Positions 56,930-64,000 of a DNA stretch of 64,000 nucleotides are shown one piece after another. The stretch covers positions 96,162-160,161 of the forward strand of contig NZ_JACSCH020000022.1 of NCBI RefSeq assembly GCF_014451325.2, read 5' to 3'. The notes beneath the pieces were generated by a model, which searched no databases, was not told the origin of the DNA, and saw nothing but the letters and a program-made list of their open reading frames with translations. This DNA comes from Streptomyces sp. CB02980 (GTDB lineage Bacteria; Actinomycetota; Actinomycetes; Streptomycetales; Streptomycetaceae). Made by a program: the position numbers and the translations under genes. Numbering within the stretch: the stretch's first letter is position 1; each line of letters begins with the position of its first letter.

Positions 56930-58480
56930 TCAGCGGTGCGTGCCGCCGAAGTAGCGCATGGCCTGCCGGTGGACGACCTTGCCGATGCGGTGGCCCATCT
57001 CGATGCCGGGCTCGTTGTCGAAGCTCCAGTGCATGCCGCCGTACACCCGGGAGATGCCGGCCTGCCGGGCGGCCTCGCTGAAGGTGGGCCAGTGCAGGAC
57101 GACGTCGGTGCGCGGGGTGAGGCCGGGCTCGACGGTGGAGGCGCCCGCCTTGAAGCGGTACGAGTCGCCGAAGGAGTCGGAGCCGGTGAAGCGGCGCAGG
57201 AACTCGGCGGCGGCGCCGGAGAAGGTGCTGTGTCCGGAGACGGTCGCCGGGAAGGGCGGAACGGCCACGTACGCCTGCCAGTCGACGCCGTCCATGGTGA
57301 CGGTGCCCCGGCCCGGGCCGCCCCAGGAACGGATCTGCCGGCCGCGCTGGTCGAAGGGGATGAGCGTGGAGGGACGCGCGAAGTCGTACTGGGCCTTGAC
57401 GGCCCAGGAGCCGATGGCGGCGTCGCACTCGGCCATGTTGAGGCCGAAGAATATCTGGGCGTCCTCGTCGACCCCGTGGCCGTCGCGGGCGGAGACGTAC
57501 CGTCCCCACATCTGCTGGGCGCCGGGCGGGGTGACGTCGTCGTTGAGCCAGAACTCGGCGATGGCCTTCTGCTCGTCCGTCAGATGCGCGCTGATGTCGA
57601 GGAGTTCCTCGATGGCGGCCGTCATCCGGACCGAGGGGTACGCGGGCGGGGCGGCGACCGTGAACTGGTCGGGACGGGACAGCGCGAAGGGCTGCATCAC
57701 CGCGAACTGCGGGGTGAGGTAGCGCTGGGTCTTGCCGCCGACGATCAGCGGGGCCCAGTGCGCCGGGTCGCTGAGTGTGGCCGGGTCGAAGGCCCCGGCG
57801 ATCTGCGGGGTGTTGCGCGGCTGGTAGCCGGTGGTGTCGGAGTACGCCGGGGTGCCGAGCTGGTTGGCGCCGTCGGCGTGGCGGTACTCGAGGACGGCCT
57901 GCGCGGTGCGGCGGCCGATCCAGGCGGGGCTGTTGCGGCGGGGGTCGGTGAGCTCGGGGTCGTGGCCGAGGCTGCGGAGCATGTTGTCGATGGCGACCTT
58001 GTACTCGGGGTACAGGTCGAGCAGGGCGAGGTGGGCCGCGTAGCTGATGGCCTCGTTCTTGTTGTCGAGGGTGCGCTCGGAGCGGGGCCGGCGCAGGGCG
58101 CCGCCGAAACGGGTGCCGACGGCGCAGCGGTCGTAGCAGGCCCAGGCGTCGTAGATGGCGTTGTGGACGATCGCGAGGGCTCGGGCGTTCACGGTGGCGG
58201 GGCCGAAGCGGTTTCCGGCGGCCTGGTAGCGGCCGAGGATCGCGTCCATCGCGGCCTGGTTCCAGCGGATGACGACGCTGGGGTCGGTCACGGTGCCGGG
58301 CCGGCGGCGGCCGGTGCGCGTCTCCGCCTCGAAGCTGGTGGGCACGGCCCACGCGGCGCTGCCGGGCAGGGCGAGCGCCCCGGCCGCGGCGGCCGACGTG
58401 GTGAGCACCCGGCGCCGGGTGAGGGCGGTGCGGGCCGCGGGGGTCGTGGTGGAGGCGGGGGCGGCGGGTCGGTGGGACAT
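56930..58480 (-). CDS. Tat-exported vanadium-dependent haloperoxidase / PAP2-like phosphatase
   Basis: A 516-residue protein with a Tat signal TRRRVLTTSAAAAGALALPGSAAWA. The all-helical domain carries the three vanadate/phosphate-site motifs: KAQYDFARPSTLI (Kx6RP), PATVSGHSTFSGAAAEFL (SGH) and SRVYGGMHWSFDNEPG (SRx5HxxxD). These residues are shared by vanadium haloperoxidases and acid phosphatases; overall length favours the haloperoxidase group common in Streptomyces, but halogenation is not proven. ATG 58478-58480 is chosen. It reads into the HPP-rhodanese-cupin genes but is separated from them by repeats. Confidence 0.9.
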   Translation of the reverse strand: MSHRPAAPASTTTPAARTALTRRRVLTTSAAAAGALALPGSAAWAVPTSFEAETRTGRRRPGTVTDPSVVIRWNQAAMDAILGRYQAAGNRFGPATVNARALAIVHNAIYDAWACYDRCAVGTRFGGALRRPRSERTLDNKNEAISYAAHLALLDLYPEYKVAIDNMLRSLGHDPELTDPRRNSPAWIGRRTAQAVLEYRHADGANQLGTPAYSDTTGYQPRNTPQIAGAFDPATLSDPAHWAPLIVGGKTQRYLTPQFAVMQPFALSRPDQFTVAAPPAYPSVRMTAAIEELLDISAHLTDEQKAIAEFWLNDDVTPPGAQQMWGRYVSARDGHGVDEDAQIFFGLNMAECDAAIGSWAVKAQYDFARPSTLIPFDQRGRQIRSWGGPGRGTVTMDGVDWQAYVAVPPFPATVSGHSTFSGAAAEFLRRFTGSDSFGDSYRFKAGASTVEPGLTPRTDVVLHWPTFSEAARQAGISRVYGGMHWSFDNEPGIEMGHRIGKVVHRQAMRYFGGTHR

Positions 58481-58811
58481 CCGTGGATTCCTTCGCATGC
58501 TGCCGGGAGCGGATGGACGCGGTTCGAGTCGATGGATCAAACACAAACTCGAACAGTGCTCAGGCTGGCGAGATTTGATCGCGTCCGGCAACGCCCTATC
58601 GACTTCTTCCATAGCGGGCATGCAAGGAACCGATGGGCGTCGCGGGGGCGCTCGGGACGTGGTTAGCGTGGCCCACGGCGTCCGACCCTCCTGCCGGGAT
58701 TTCGGCGTGATCCGAACGGTCCGCCGCCCCGGCTCCGCCCCACCCGGCCTCGATCCGCCCGCACGGCCCCCGCCCGGCCCCCGCGTCGACTCGTGATGGA
58801 GATGCCCGCGC
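58481..58811. promoter_or_regulatory. 331-bp divergent promoter region, haloperoxidase / DoxX
   Basis: It contains an AT-richer stretch (58520-58640) with inverted repeat GTTCGAG-(19)-CTCGAAC at 58522-58554, close to the haloperoxidase start and a possible operator. The part beside DoxX is GC-rich and featureless. Confidence 0.5.
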
Positions 58812-59312
58812 ATGACCGTTTCCTCCCAGGTGATCCCTGCCACCACTCCCGCCCAGGGGACCGCCACCCCGCCGCCCGCCGGCTCCCCGGCTCCCCTCGG
58901 CCGCTTCGACCGGCTCGCGCCACGGCTGCACCGGTACGGCCTGGGCATGCTCAGGGCCGGCCTGGGTGGCGTGTTCGTGTGGTTCGGCGTCCTCAAGGTC
59001 ATCGGGCTCAGCCCGGCGGCCGCGCTCGTCGTCGCCGTCCTGCCGTTCCCGGCGGGCGACTGGTTCGTGCCCGCGCTGGGCTGGGCCGAGGTGGCGCTCG
59101 GCCTCTGGCTGATGTCCGGGCGCGCCCGCGCGCTGGCCCTGCCGGTGCTCACCGCCCACCTCTGCGGCACCTTCGCGGTGCTCGTCCTCACCCCGTCGGC
59201 GGCCTTCGCCCACTCCAACCCGCTGCTGCTCACGCTGGTCGGCGAGTTCGTCGTCAAGAACGTGGTGCTGCTCGCGGGCGTGGTCGTGGTGACGACAGAC
59301 CCGCGCCGCTGA
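58812..59312 (+). CDS. DoxX-family membrane protein
   Basis: A 166-residue protein with four membrane helices in the DoxX arrangement: GMLRAGLGGVFVWFGVLKVIGLSP, WFVPALGWAEVALGLWLMSGRARALALPVLTAHLCGTFAVLVLTP and LLLTLVGEFVVKNVVLLAGVVVV. A Pro/Thr-rich cytoplasmic leader precedes them. DoxX-like proteins are linked with quinone or sulfur redox and oxidative stress; the exact role is unknown. GGAG precedes ATG 58812. Confidence 0.87.
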   Translation: MTVSSQVIPATTPAQGTATPPPAGSPAPLGRFDRLAPRLHRYGLGMLRAGLGGVFVWFGVLKVIGLSPAAALVVAVLPFPAGDWFVPALGWAEVALGLWLMSGRARALALPVLTAHLCGTFAVLVLTPSAAFAHSNPLLLTLVGEFVVKNVVLLAGVVVVTTDPRR

Positions 59313-59614
59313 GCACGGCCACCGCGTCTCCTCCGAAGCGGACAACAAACCTGTTGCTCGATTTGTCAGTTGGGATGCACCACGGCCCGCGGGAGCACGG
59401 CCGCGCCTTCGGTCGTCCTCCAACTCGCCACTCCCGTACGCGTTCCCTATCCGTCCCGGAGGGGGCCTGGTCACCCCACCCGCACCGAAGCGCTCAAGGA
59501 CACACGTAAAGCCCGTACAATACCAAGCAGTCGGTTTGGAGTCGTCGAACGGAACGGCGCGACGGGGCGGGCACGCCCGTGCCACCGCGACGCACGGTGC
59601 TACTGGAGCCACGG
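59313..59614. other. 302-bp leader of the ScbR-like gene
   Basis: It holds an AT-rich patch (ACAACAAACCTGTTGCTCGATTTGTC, with ACAA/TTGT inverted pieces, 59342-59368) and the ARE-like site at 59516. No gene is evident. Confidence 0.5.
59516..59540. promoter_or_regulatory. ARE-like butyrolactone-receptor site
   Basis: The core AATACCAAGCAGTCGGTTTG resembles the autoregulatory element bound by ScbR/ArpA receptors (AxATACxxACxxxCGGTxTxTT), 75 bp before a ScbR-like gene. Confidence 0.6.
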
Positions 59615-60262
59615 GTGACCAAACAAGAGCGGGCCGCGCGGACCCGCGAGGCGCTGATCACGTCTGCGGCCAGGGAGTTCGACCAGCACGGCTACACCCT
59701 GGCCAAGTTGTCGGCGATCAGCACGGGCGCGGGGGTGAGCCCCGGTGCGCTCCACTTCCACTTCGAGAACAAGCCCGCGGTGGCCGCCGCCGTCGAGCAC
59801 GAGGCGTCCACCGCCCTGCGCAGGACGGCCCGGATCGTGTACGGACAGGGGTCCAACGCCCTGCAGAACCTCGCCGACACCACACACGCCCTGGCCCGGC
59901 TGCTCCGTGAGGACGTCGTCGTCCGCGCGGGATACCGGCTCAGCTGCTCCCGGGGCCGTCGTACGGACCTGAATCTGCGCCAGGAGTGGCAGAGCTGTGT
60001 CCAGCAGCGGCTCGCGGAGGCGGCCGACGAGGGCCTGCTCGCCACCGGCCACGGCGGTCAGCAGGACCTCGTCCGCACGGTGGTGGCCGCCACCGTGGGC
60101 CTGGAGGCACTGTGCCGGGAGAACGGCGAGTGGCTGTCCCCCGACACCGTCACCGGCCTGTGGCGCACGCTCCTGCCGATGCTGGCCGCCCCCGGAACAC
60201 TCGCCGGCCTGGAACCGGCGGGCAGTTCGGCCGTCCCTGCCGCGCGGGCTCCGGTGGGCTGA
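59615..60262 (+). CDS. ScbR/ScbR2-like TetR regulator (pseudo-receptor candidate)
   Basis: A 215-residue TetR regulator: KQERAARTREALITSAAREFDQHGYTLAKLSAISTGAGVSPGALHFHFENKPAVAAAVEHEA is closest in style to butyrolactone receptors, with HFHFENKPA in place of the YFHFxSKEE of true receptors. The C-domain keeps a Trp (RQEWQSCVQQRLAEAADEG) near the position of the ligand-contacting Trp. Such second receptors often bind antibiotics or act without ligand. GTG 59615 has GGAG upstream; an upstream in-frame start is less likely. Its stop is 1 bp from that of the convergent SDR gene. Confidence 0.85.
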   Translation: MTKQERAARTREALITSAAREFDQHGYTLAKLSAISTGAGVSPGALHFHFENKPAVAAAVEHEASTALRRTARIVYGQGSNALQNLADTTHALARLLREDVVVRAGYRLSCSRGRRTDLNLRQEWQSCVQQRLAEAADEGLLATGHGGQQDLVRTVVAATVGLEALCRENGEWLSPDTVTGLWRTLLPMLAAPGTLAGLEPAGSSAVPAARAPVG

Positions 60263-60263
60263 T

Positions 60264-61028
60264 TCAGAGCGCGGTCCCTCCCGTGGCGTCCACGTACTGG
60301 CCGGTGATCCAGCGCGCGTCGTCGGAGACGAGGAAGCCGACCACGTCCGCGATGTCGGCCGGTGCCCCGATCCGGTTGAAGACCGAGAGCGCCGCCAGGG
60401 CCGCGCTCGCCTCCGGGCTCGCCCGGCGTCGCGCGTTCATGTCCGTCGCGATGTAGCCGGGGGCCACGGCGTTGACCGTGATCCCCCGGGGCCCCAGCTC
60501 CTTGGCGAGGGCGAGGGTCATGGTGTCGACGGCGCCCTTGGTCATCGCGTAGGTGACCGAGTCGGGAAAGGCGTGCCTCGTCACCGCCGAGGAGATGTTG
60601 ACGATCCGCCCGCCGTCCCGCAGCCGGTCGAGGCCCCGCTGGACGAGGAAGAGCGGAGCCTTCACATTGATGGTGAACAGCCGGTCGAACACCTCGGTGG
60701 TGAGCTGCTGGATACGACCCGAACCGCTGGCGGCGGCGTTGTTCACGAGGATGTCGAACCCGGGTTCCTCGTCGCGCTCCGCGAGACCGGCGTCCAGACC
60801 GGTGTAGAACGTGTCGACGGCGTCGGGCGCCTCGAGGTCCGCGCGGAACGCGAAGGCCCGGCCGCCCCGCTCCTCGATGATCTCCACCGTCTCGCGGGCG
60901 GCCTTCTCGTTGCTGCCGTAGTGGACGGCCACCAGGGCTCCGTCCCTGGCCAGCCGCTCGGCGATGCCTCTGCCGATGCCTCTGCTCGCTCCTGTGACGA
61001 TCGCGGTCCTGCCTGCCAACGCGGACAT
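60264..61028 (-). CDS. short-chain dehydrogenase/reductase in the butyrolactone locus
   Basis: A 254-residue classical SDR. Cofactor motif TGASRGIGRG, NNAAASG, catalytic Ser in NISSAVTRHAFPDS and YAMTK (Y-x3-K), then LGPRGITVNAVAPGYIATDM and ITGQYVDATGGTAL. It is the third gene of the scbA-epimerase-SDR operon. In gamma-butyrolactone pathways a ketoreductase reduces the 6-keto group or the butenolide; this enzyme is a candidate. AAGGAAGG precedes ATG 61026-61028. Confidence 0.9.
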   Translation of the reverse strand: MSALAGRTAIVTGASRGIGRGIAERLARDGALVAVHYGSNEKAARETVEIIEERGGRAFAFRADLEAPDAVDTFYTGLDAGLAERDEEPGFDILVNNAAASGSGRIQQLTTEVFDRLFTINVKAPLFLVQRGLDRLRDGGRIVNISSAVTRHAFPDSVTYAMTKGAVDTMTLALAKELGPRGITVNAVAPGYIATDMNARRRASPEASAALAALSVFNRIGAPADIADVVGFLVSDDARWITGQYVDATGGTAL

Positions 61029-61050
61029 GTCGGTGGTGCCTTCCTTCTGT

Positions 61051-62007
61051 TCAGGAGTGGTCGAGGAGACCGCTGTACCACGGAAGGTGGTTCGCGAACC
61101 CCGCGGTGAAGCCCGGCCCCGGGTCGCAGCCGAGCTCCCGCCAGGGGCGGTCGTCCGCGAACCAGTGGTCGGTGGCGAGCATGTCCAGGTGGTGCAGCGC
61201 GAAGGGGACTCCGGCGAACAGCGCACGGGCGGTGGCCATGTCCACCACCGCGCCCCGGCCCCTCCCGGTCCGCCGTGTGAGCAGTTCCTCGCCGGCCGCG
61301 AGCAACTCCCCGACCGGGACCGGGTCGGGGTGCTGGACGTAGTACGCACCCGGCGCGGTCGCCGGCGAGAGCGCGGCGCCGAGCAGGGCGCCCGCCAGGC
61401 TGTCGACGTCGATCAGGGAGTGCAGCGAGGTTCCGCCGTCGAGGGGACCGGGCAGGGCGCCGAGCAGCCGGACCAGGCCGGGGATCACCTGCCGGTCTCC
61501 GGCTCCGTAGACGAGATGGGGCCGCAGGACGGTCCCGCCGGCGTCCATGACGCGCCGGTCACCCGCCGCCCGGGTGCGGCTGGTCGCCGAGCCCGGAGCG
61601 AGTGGCAGGGTGCCGGGGGCGGCGGCCCGGAAGGGGCCGCGGCCGTGGACGGACGCGGTGCTCAGGGAGACGATCCGGGTCGCCCCGGCGCTCACGGCCG
61701 CGTCGACCAGGGCGCGGGTGCCCTCGTCGTTGACCGCGCGGGCCAGCTCCGCGTCGCCGCCGATCGCCGAGGCGCAGTGGATCAGGACGTCGATCCCCTC
61801 GCAGGCGCGACGGAGCGAGTCGGGGTCCCTGAGGTCGCCGGGGACGGTCTCCGTCCCCGGACCCGGGAACTCCCCAGGAACGGCTGCCGGCGCACGGGCG
61901 AGCAGGCGGACGTGCGCGGGTTCCTTCGCCGACGCCGCCGTCGCCGTCGCCGCCACCCGGGCGCCGATGAATCCGGTCGCGCCGGTGATCAGAATGCGAG
62001 GGCCCAT
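61051..62007 (-). CDS. NAD(P)-dependent epimerase/dehydratase-family oxidoreductase
   Basis: A 318-residue extended-SDR protein: RILITGATGFIGARVAATA, ETVPGDLRDPDSLRRACEGIDVLIHCASAIGGDAELARAVNDEGTRALVDAAVSAGATRIVSLSTASVHG. The usual YxxxK is not clear: the segment after SLSTASVHG reads SATSRTRAAGDRRVMDAGGTVLRPHLVYGAGDR, so it may act as a reductase with altered catalysis or only bind cofactor. It lies between scbA (14 bp) and the SDR (22 bp), so all three are one operon, probably tailoring the butyrolactone. Confidence 0.87.
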   Translation of the reverse strand: MGPRILITGATGFIGARVAATATAASAKEPAHVRLLARAPAAVPGEFPGPGTETVPGDLRDPDSLRRACEGIDVLIHCASAIGGDAELARAVNDEGTRALVDAAVSAGATRIVSLSTASVHGRGPFRAAAPGTLPLAPGSATSRTRAAGDRRVMDAGGTVLRPHLVYGAGDRQVIPGLVRLLGALPGPLDGGTSLHSLIDVDSLAGALLGAALSPATAPGAYYVQHPDPVPVGELLAAGEELLTRRTGRGRGAVVDMATARALFAGVPFALHHLDMLATDHWFADDRPWRELGCDPGPGFTAGFANHLPWYSGLLDHS

Positions 62008-62021
62008 CGTTCCGCTCCGGT

Positions 62022-62972
62022 TCAGCCTGCCAGTCGGTCGTCGAGGCCGACTCCGGCCACCGCGAGCTCCGGAGACGGGGAGGCGAGCGTGCACACGAAG
62101 ACCGGCATGCCCTCCTGCCGGCCGGTGACCCGGACCACGGTCGTCGAGCGGTCGGGGGTGGGCACGACCTCGGCCTCGATCCAGCAGGGGCTGTCGAGTT
62201 CGGCGTAGCGCTCGAAGGAGACGTTCACGGCGGTGGGCAGGAACACTCCGCCGCCGGTCGTCATCATCGCGGCCTGCCGGGCGGCTTCGAGGAGCATCAT
62301 CCCGGGCGCGTGATCGTTCTGGCGCCGGAAGAGTATGGAGTGGTTGGTGTCAACCCTCAGCCGCCACTGGCCCGCCCGGGTACCCGGGCCGAGGACGACG
62401 TCCTGCGGGCGGCGGCGGCCCACCAGGTGCGGAGCGACCCCCTGGACCAGGGGGACGGGCCTGCCGAGCGCCGCCATCCGGTCGCCCCGAAGTCGTCGGT
62501 AGGCGGCGGCCGAGGTGTATCCGGCGAGGCCGCCACCGGTGGCGAGCGGACGCCCGCCCCGGGTGAGCCGCACGGTGGTGGGCAGGTTCCTGGCACGGCC
62601 GCGGCGGGTGCCCAGTTCGGGGAAGTGGATGTCGACGGTGACGTTCGACGGGAGGCCGTTGACGGCGAGGGCCGCGGGGTCGGCGGTGAAATGGAGGTCC
62701 CACATGACGAACTGGTCGTCCACGGGTACCCCCAATTCCGCATGAGCGACGAGCATGGTGGCCTGGCGTATCGTCTCGGCCACCAGAACGGGGTCGTGTC
62801 GGCCCCCGGTCACCGGAGAGAAGAAGGGATGTGAGGCGGGCCAGTGAGCAGAGACGGTGAATCGGTTCTCTCCCCGCTGCGTCCAGCCGGTGGGAAAGAT
62901 GTCGGCGGGGTCCGCTCGGTGGACGAACTCCCCGGGGACGTGCGCCGTCGCTCCGCGGCAGTTCTGATCCAT
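62022..62972 (-). CDS. scbA: AfsA/ScbA-type gamma-butyrolactone biosynthesis enzyme
   Basis: A 316-residue protein with two AfsA hotdog repeats. Repeat 1: FVHRADPADIFPTGWTQRGENRFTVSAHWPASHPFFSPVTGGRHDPVLVAETIRQATMLVAHAELGVP. Repeat 2: NHSILFRRQNDHAPGMMLLEAARQAAMM with a matching C-terminal half. AfsA condenses a beta-ketoacyl-ACP with dihydroxyacetone phosphate to give the butyrolactone precursor. GAGGGGG precedes ATG 62970-62972. It is divergent from the receptor gene with an ARE between, the classical scbA-scbR layout. Confidence 0.95.
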   Translation of the reverse strand: MDQNCRGATAHVPGEFVHRADPADIFPTGWTQRGENRFTVSAHWPASHPFFSPVTGGRHDPVLVAETIRQATMLVAHAELGVPVDDQFVMWDLHFTADPAALAVNGLPSNVTVDIHFPELGTRRGRARNLPTTVRLTRGGRPLATGGGLAGYTSAAAYRRLRGDRMAALGRPVPLVQGVAPHLVGRRRPQDVVLGPGTRAGQWRLRVDTNHSILFRRQNDHAPGMMLLEAARQAAMMTTGGGVFLPTAVNVSFERYAELDSPCWIEAEVVPTPDRSTTVVRVTGRQEGMPVFVCTLASPSPELAVAGVGLDDRLAG

Positions 62973-63022
62973 GGTTCCCCCTCGCGTCCCCGCGCACCCC
63001 TGGGCGGCAAACCCGCCCGCCA

Positions 63023-63050
63023 TAGAATACGTACAGCGCGGTTTTCTTTT
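63023..63050. promoter_or_regulatory. ARE (autoregulatory element) between scbA and scbR
   Basis: The core GAATACGTACAGCGCGGTTT, followed by TCTTTT, fits the ScbR/ArpA recognition pattern (ATACxTAC ... CGGTTxTTTT). It lies in the 130-bp divergent promoter region. Confidence 0.8.
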
Positions 63051-63102
63051 CAATGCTTCACGTCACACGTCGAGCACAGTCAGCGATACAGCAGGAGGCG
63101 CC

Positions 63103-63783
63103 TTGGCACAGCAAGCGCGTGCAATCCGAACCCGGCGGGCGATCCTGGAGTCGGCCGCGGCCGTCTTCGCGGAGCGTGGCTACGAGCGCACGACCATCGG
63201 GGAGATCTTGGTGCGCGCCGGGGTGACCAAGGGGGCTCTGTATTTCCACTTTGCCTCCAAGGAAGATCTGGCCCTCGGCGTGCTCGACGCCCAGATGCTC
63301 GACGAGCCCCTCACGCCGCAGCCCGTGAAGCTCCAGGAGCTGGTGGACCAGGGCTTCCTCCTCGCCCACCGGCTGCAGCGTGACGCGCTGGTGCGCGCGA
63401 GCGTCGCGCTGGCCCTCGACAGTGGCGCCACCGGGGTCGACCGGGCGGCTCCGTTCAAGGCCTGGATCGACCAGGTCTCGGAGGTCCTGACGGTGGCGAA
63501 GGCCCGCGGGGAGCTCCTCGTCCATGTCGACGTGACGGACACGGCCGAGCTGTTCTCGGGCGCCTTCGCGGGCATCCAGACGATGTCTCAGATCCTGTGT
63601 GATCGCAAAGATCTCACCCACCGCGTCCTGGTGCTGCTCCGCCACGTGCTGCCGACGATCTGCACCCCGGCCCTGCTGACCACGCTCGAGATGACCGAGG
63701 AACGCGCACGGCGGCTGGCCGCCGAGTACGACCTCCAGCGGCTCAAGAGGGGGGAAGGAAACCTCGCGGACACGTCTGGTTAA
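63103..63783 (+). CDS. scbR: gamma-butyrolactone receptor (ScbR/ArpA family)
   Basis: A 226-residue TetR-type receptor: QQARAIRTRRAILESAAAVFAERGYERTTIGEILVRAGVTKGALYFHFASKEDLALGVLDAQ is the hallmark N-terminus of butyrolactone receptors. The ligand domain includes the conserved Trp in PFKAWIDQVSEVLTVAKARGELLVHVDVTDTAELFSGAFAGIQTMSQIL. It represses scbA, itself and pathway genes until the butyrolactone accumulates. The start is TTG 63103 with AGGAGG six bases before it; no ATG or GTG fits as well. Confidence 0.94.
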   Translation: MAQQARAIRTRRAILESAAAVFAERGYERTTIGEILVRAGVTKGALYFHFASKEDLALGVLDAQMLDEPLTPQPVKLQELVDQGFLLAHRLQRDALVRASVALALDSGATGVDRAAPFKAWIDQVSEVLTVAKARGELLVHVDVTDTAELFSGAFAGIQTMSQILCDRKDLTHRVLVLLRHVLPTICTPALLTTLEMTEERARRLAAEYDLQRLKRGEGNLADTSG

Positions 63784-63805
63784 GAAAACCGACCGACCGG
63801 TCCCC
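63782..63805. promoter_or_regulatory. possible second ARE-like site
   Basis: AAGAAAACCGACCGACCGGT, read on the other strand as ACCGGTCGGTCGGTTTTCTT, resembles an ARE half. It overlaps the scbR stop, upstream of the acyl-CoA dehydrogenase gene, with a terminator between. Confidence 0.4.
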
Positions 63806-63806
63806 T

Positions 63807-63840
63807 GAGCGCCCCGACGCAGATCAGCGTCGGGGCGCTC
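63807..63840 (+). terminator. terminator hairpin after scbR
   Basis: GAGCGCCCCGACGC pairs perfectly with GCGTCGGGGCGCTC (14 bp, 6-nt loop). Confidence 0.92.
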
Positions 63841-63848
63841 TGGCATCA

Positions 63849-63886
63849 TGGCACTGAGTGTGTTTTGCTGAGGGTACTCAGTGCCA
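63849..63886. promoter_or_regulatory. inverted-repeat operator before the acyl-CoA dehydrogenase gene
   Basis: TGGCACTGAGT-(16)-ACTCAGTGCCA is a perfect 11-bp inverted repeat ending 25 bp before the start codon, probably the binding site of a TetR- or GntR-type repressor of fatty-acid catabolism. Confidence 0.75.
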
Positions 63887-63911
63887 AAAGCGTCTAGGGG
63901 AGCTCCACATC

Positions 63912-64000
63912 ATGGGCAAGGACTTCGACCTGTATCGGCCCTCCGAGGAGCACGACATGCTCCGGGAGTCGGTGCGTGCGCTCGCGGAGGCGAAGATCGT
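63912..64000 (+). CDS. acyl-CoA dehydrogenase, N-terminal fragment (runs off the window)
   Basis: Only about 30 residues are visible: MGKDFDLYRPSEEHDMLRESVRALAEAKI. The pattern of DLYRPSEEHDMLRESVRALAE is typical of the N-terminal helix of bacterial acyl-CoA dehydrogenases, which oxidise acyl-CoA with FAD. GGGGAG precedes ATG 63912. The location directly after scbR recurs, as far as I recall, in other Streptomyces. Confidence 0.8.
   Translation, partial: MGKDFDLYRPSEEHDMLRESVRALAEAKI

Noticed and set aside
59579..59614. Upstream ATG/GTG extension of the ScbR-like regulator
   Set aside because: The extra residues (PPRRTVLLEPR) are not part of the TetR fold, and GGAG is best spaced for GTG 59615.
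1..64000. tRNA, rRNA, prophage, integrase or complete insertion sequence
   Set aside because: No cloverleaf-like or rRNA sequence, transposase, integrase or phage structural gene was recognised; a covariance-model scan would be decisive.

Overview
The window is very GC-rich, with third-codon-position GC bias, many GTG/TTG starts, Tat and lipoprotein signals, LacI/TetR/ArsR regulators, an AfsA/ScbA-ScbR type butyrolactone locus and a HelR-type RNA polymerase protector. All of this points to a Streptomyces chromosome, probably an accessory-rich arm. I see no rRNA, tRNA, CRISPR array, prophage or complete insertion sequence. There is one short MITE-like element and an unusual number of tandem repeats, several of which sit across gene 3' ends.

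Region 1 (1-12 kb) holds unrelated housekeeping and accessory genes: a partial flavoprotein, a type B carboxylesterase, a signal-less solute-binding protein, a DUF4239 membrane protein, an unrecognised acidic protein, a secreted serine hydrolase, helR preceded by an exact rifamycin-associated element (RAE), an SRPBCC protein with a decayed ArsR gene in front of it, and a small molybdopterin-oxidoreductase-like protein.

Region 2 (12-30.7 kb) is a carbohydrate locus. It has an RbsABC-type monosaccharide importer, a cytoplasmic GH35 beta-galactosidase, a secreted GH30 galactanase-like enzyme and a secreted GH43 exo-galactanase-like enzyme (both with ricin/CBM13 domains), two LacI paralogues and a MalFG-type importer. 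Copies of a 16-bp palindrome close to ATGTTTACGTAAACAT lie before the GH35 gene, in the GH43/LacI intergenic region (two copies) and before the second LacI/transporter pair. I read this as one regulon for degrading the galactan side chains of plant type II arabinogalactan. A regulator/DUF4097 pair is inserted in the middle.

Region 3 (30.8-48.7 kb) has a radical SAM protein with non-standard cysteine spacing, a DHA2 drug exporter with divergent TetR and a 36-bp palindromic operator, an ArsR-MFS pair, a cobalamin-riboswitch-controlled btuFCD-like operon, a cold-shock-like protein, a TetR remnant, a secreted parallel-beta-helix protein, an M20 amidohydrolase/MFS operon with a double-Lrp regulator, and LysR, AhpD-like and TetR genes.

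Region 4 (48.7-58.5 kb) is the most unusual. A translationally coupled set encodes a B12-binding mutase sigma subunit, a single ORF fusing a glutamate-mutase epsilon domain to an FAD/NAD(P)-binding oxidoreductase, and an AMP-forming acyl ligase. Upstream of these, in the same direction, are a cupin, a tandem rhodanese, an HPP membrane protein and a Tat-exported vanadium haloperoxidase. Region 5 (58.8-64 kb) is a gamma-butyrolactone signalling locus: DoxX protein, two ScbR-like TetR proteins, an SDR, an NAD-dependent epimerase, AfsA/ScbA and the start of an acyl-CoA dehydrogenase, with ARE-like sites.
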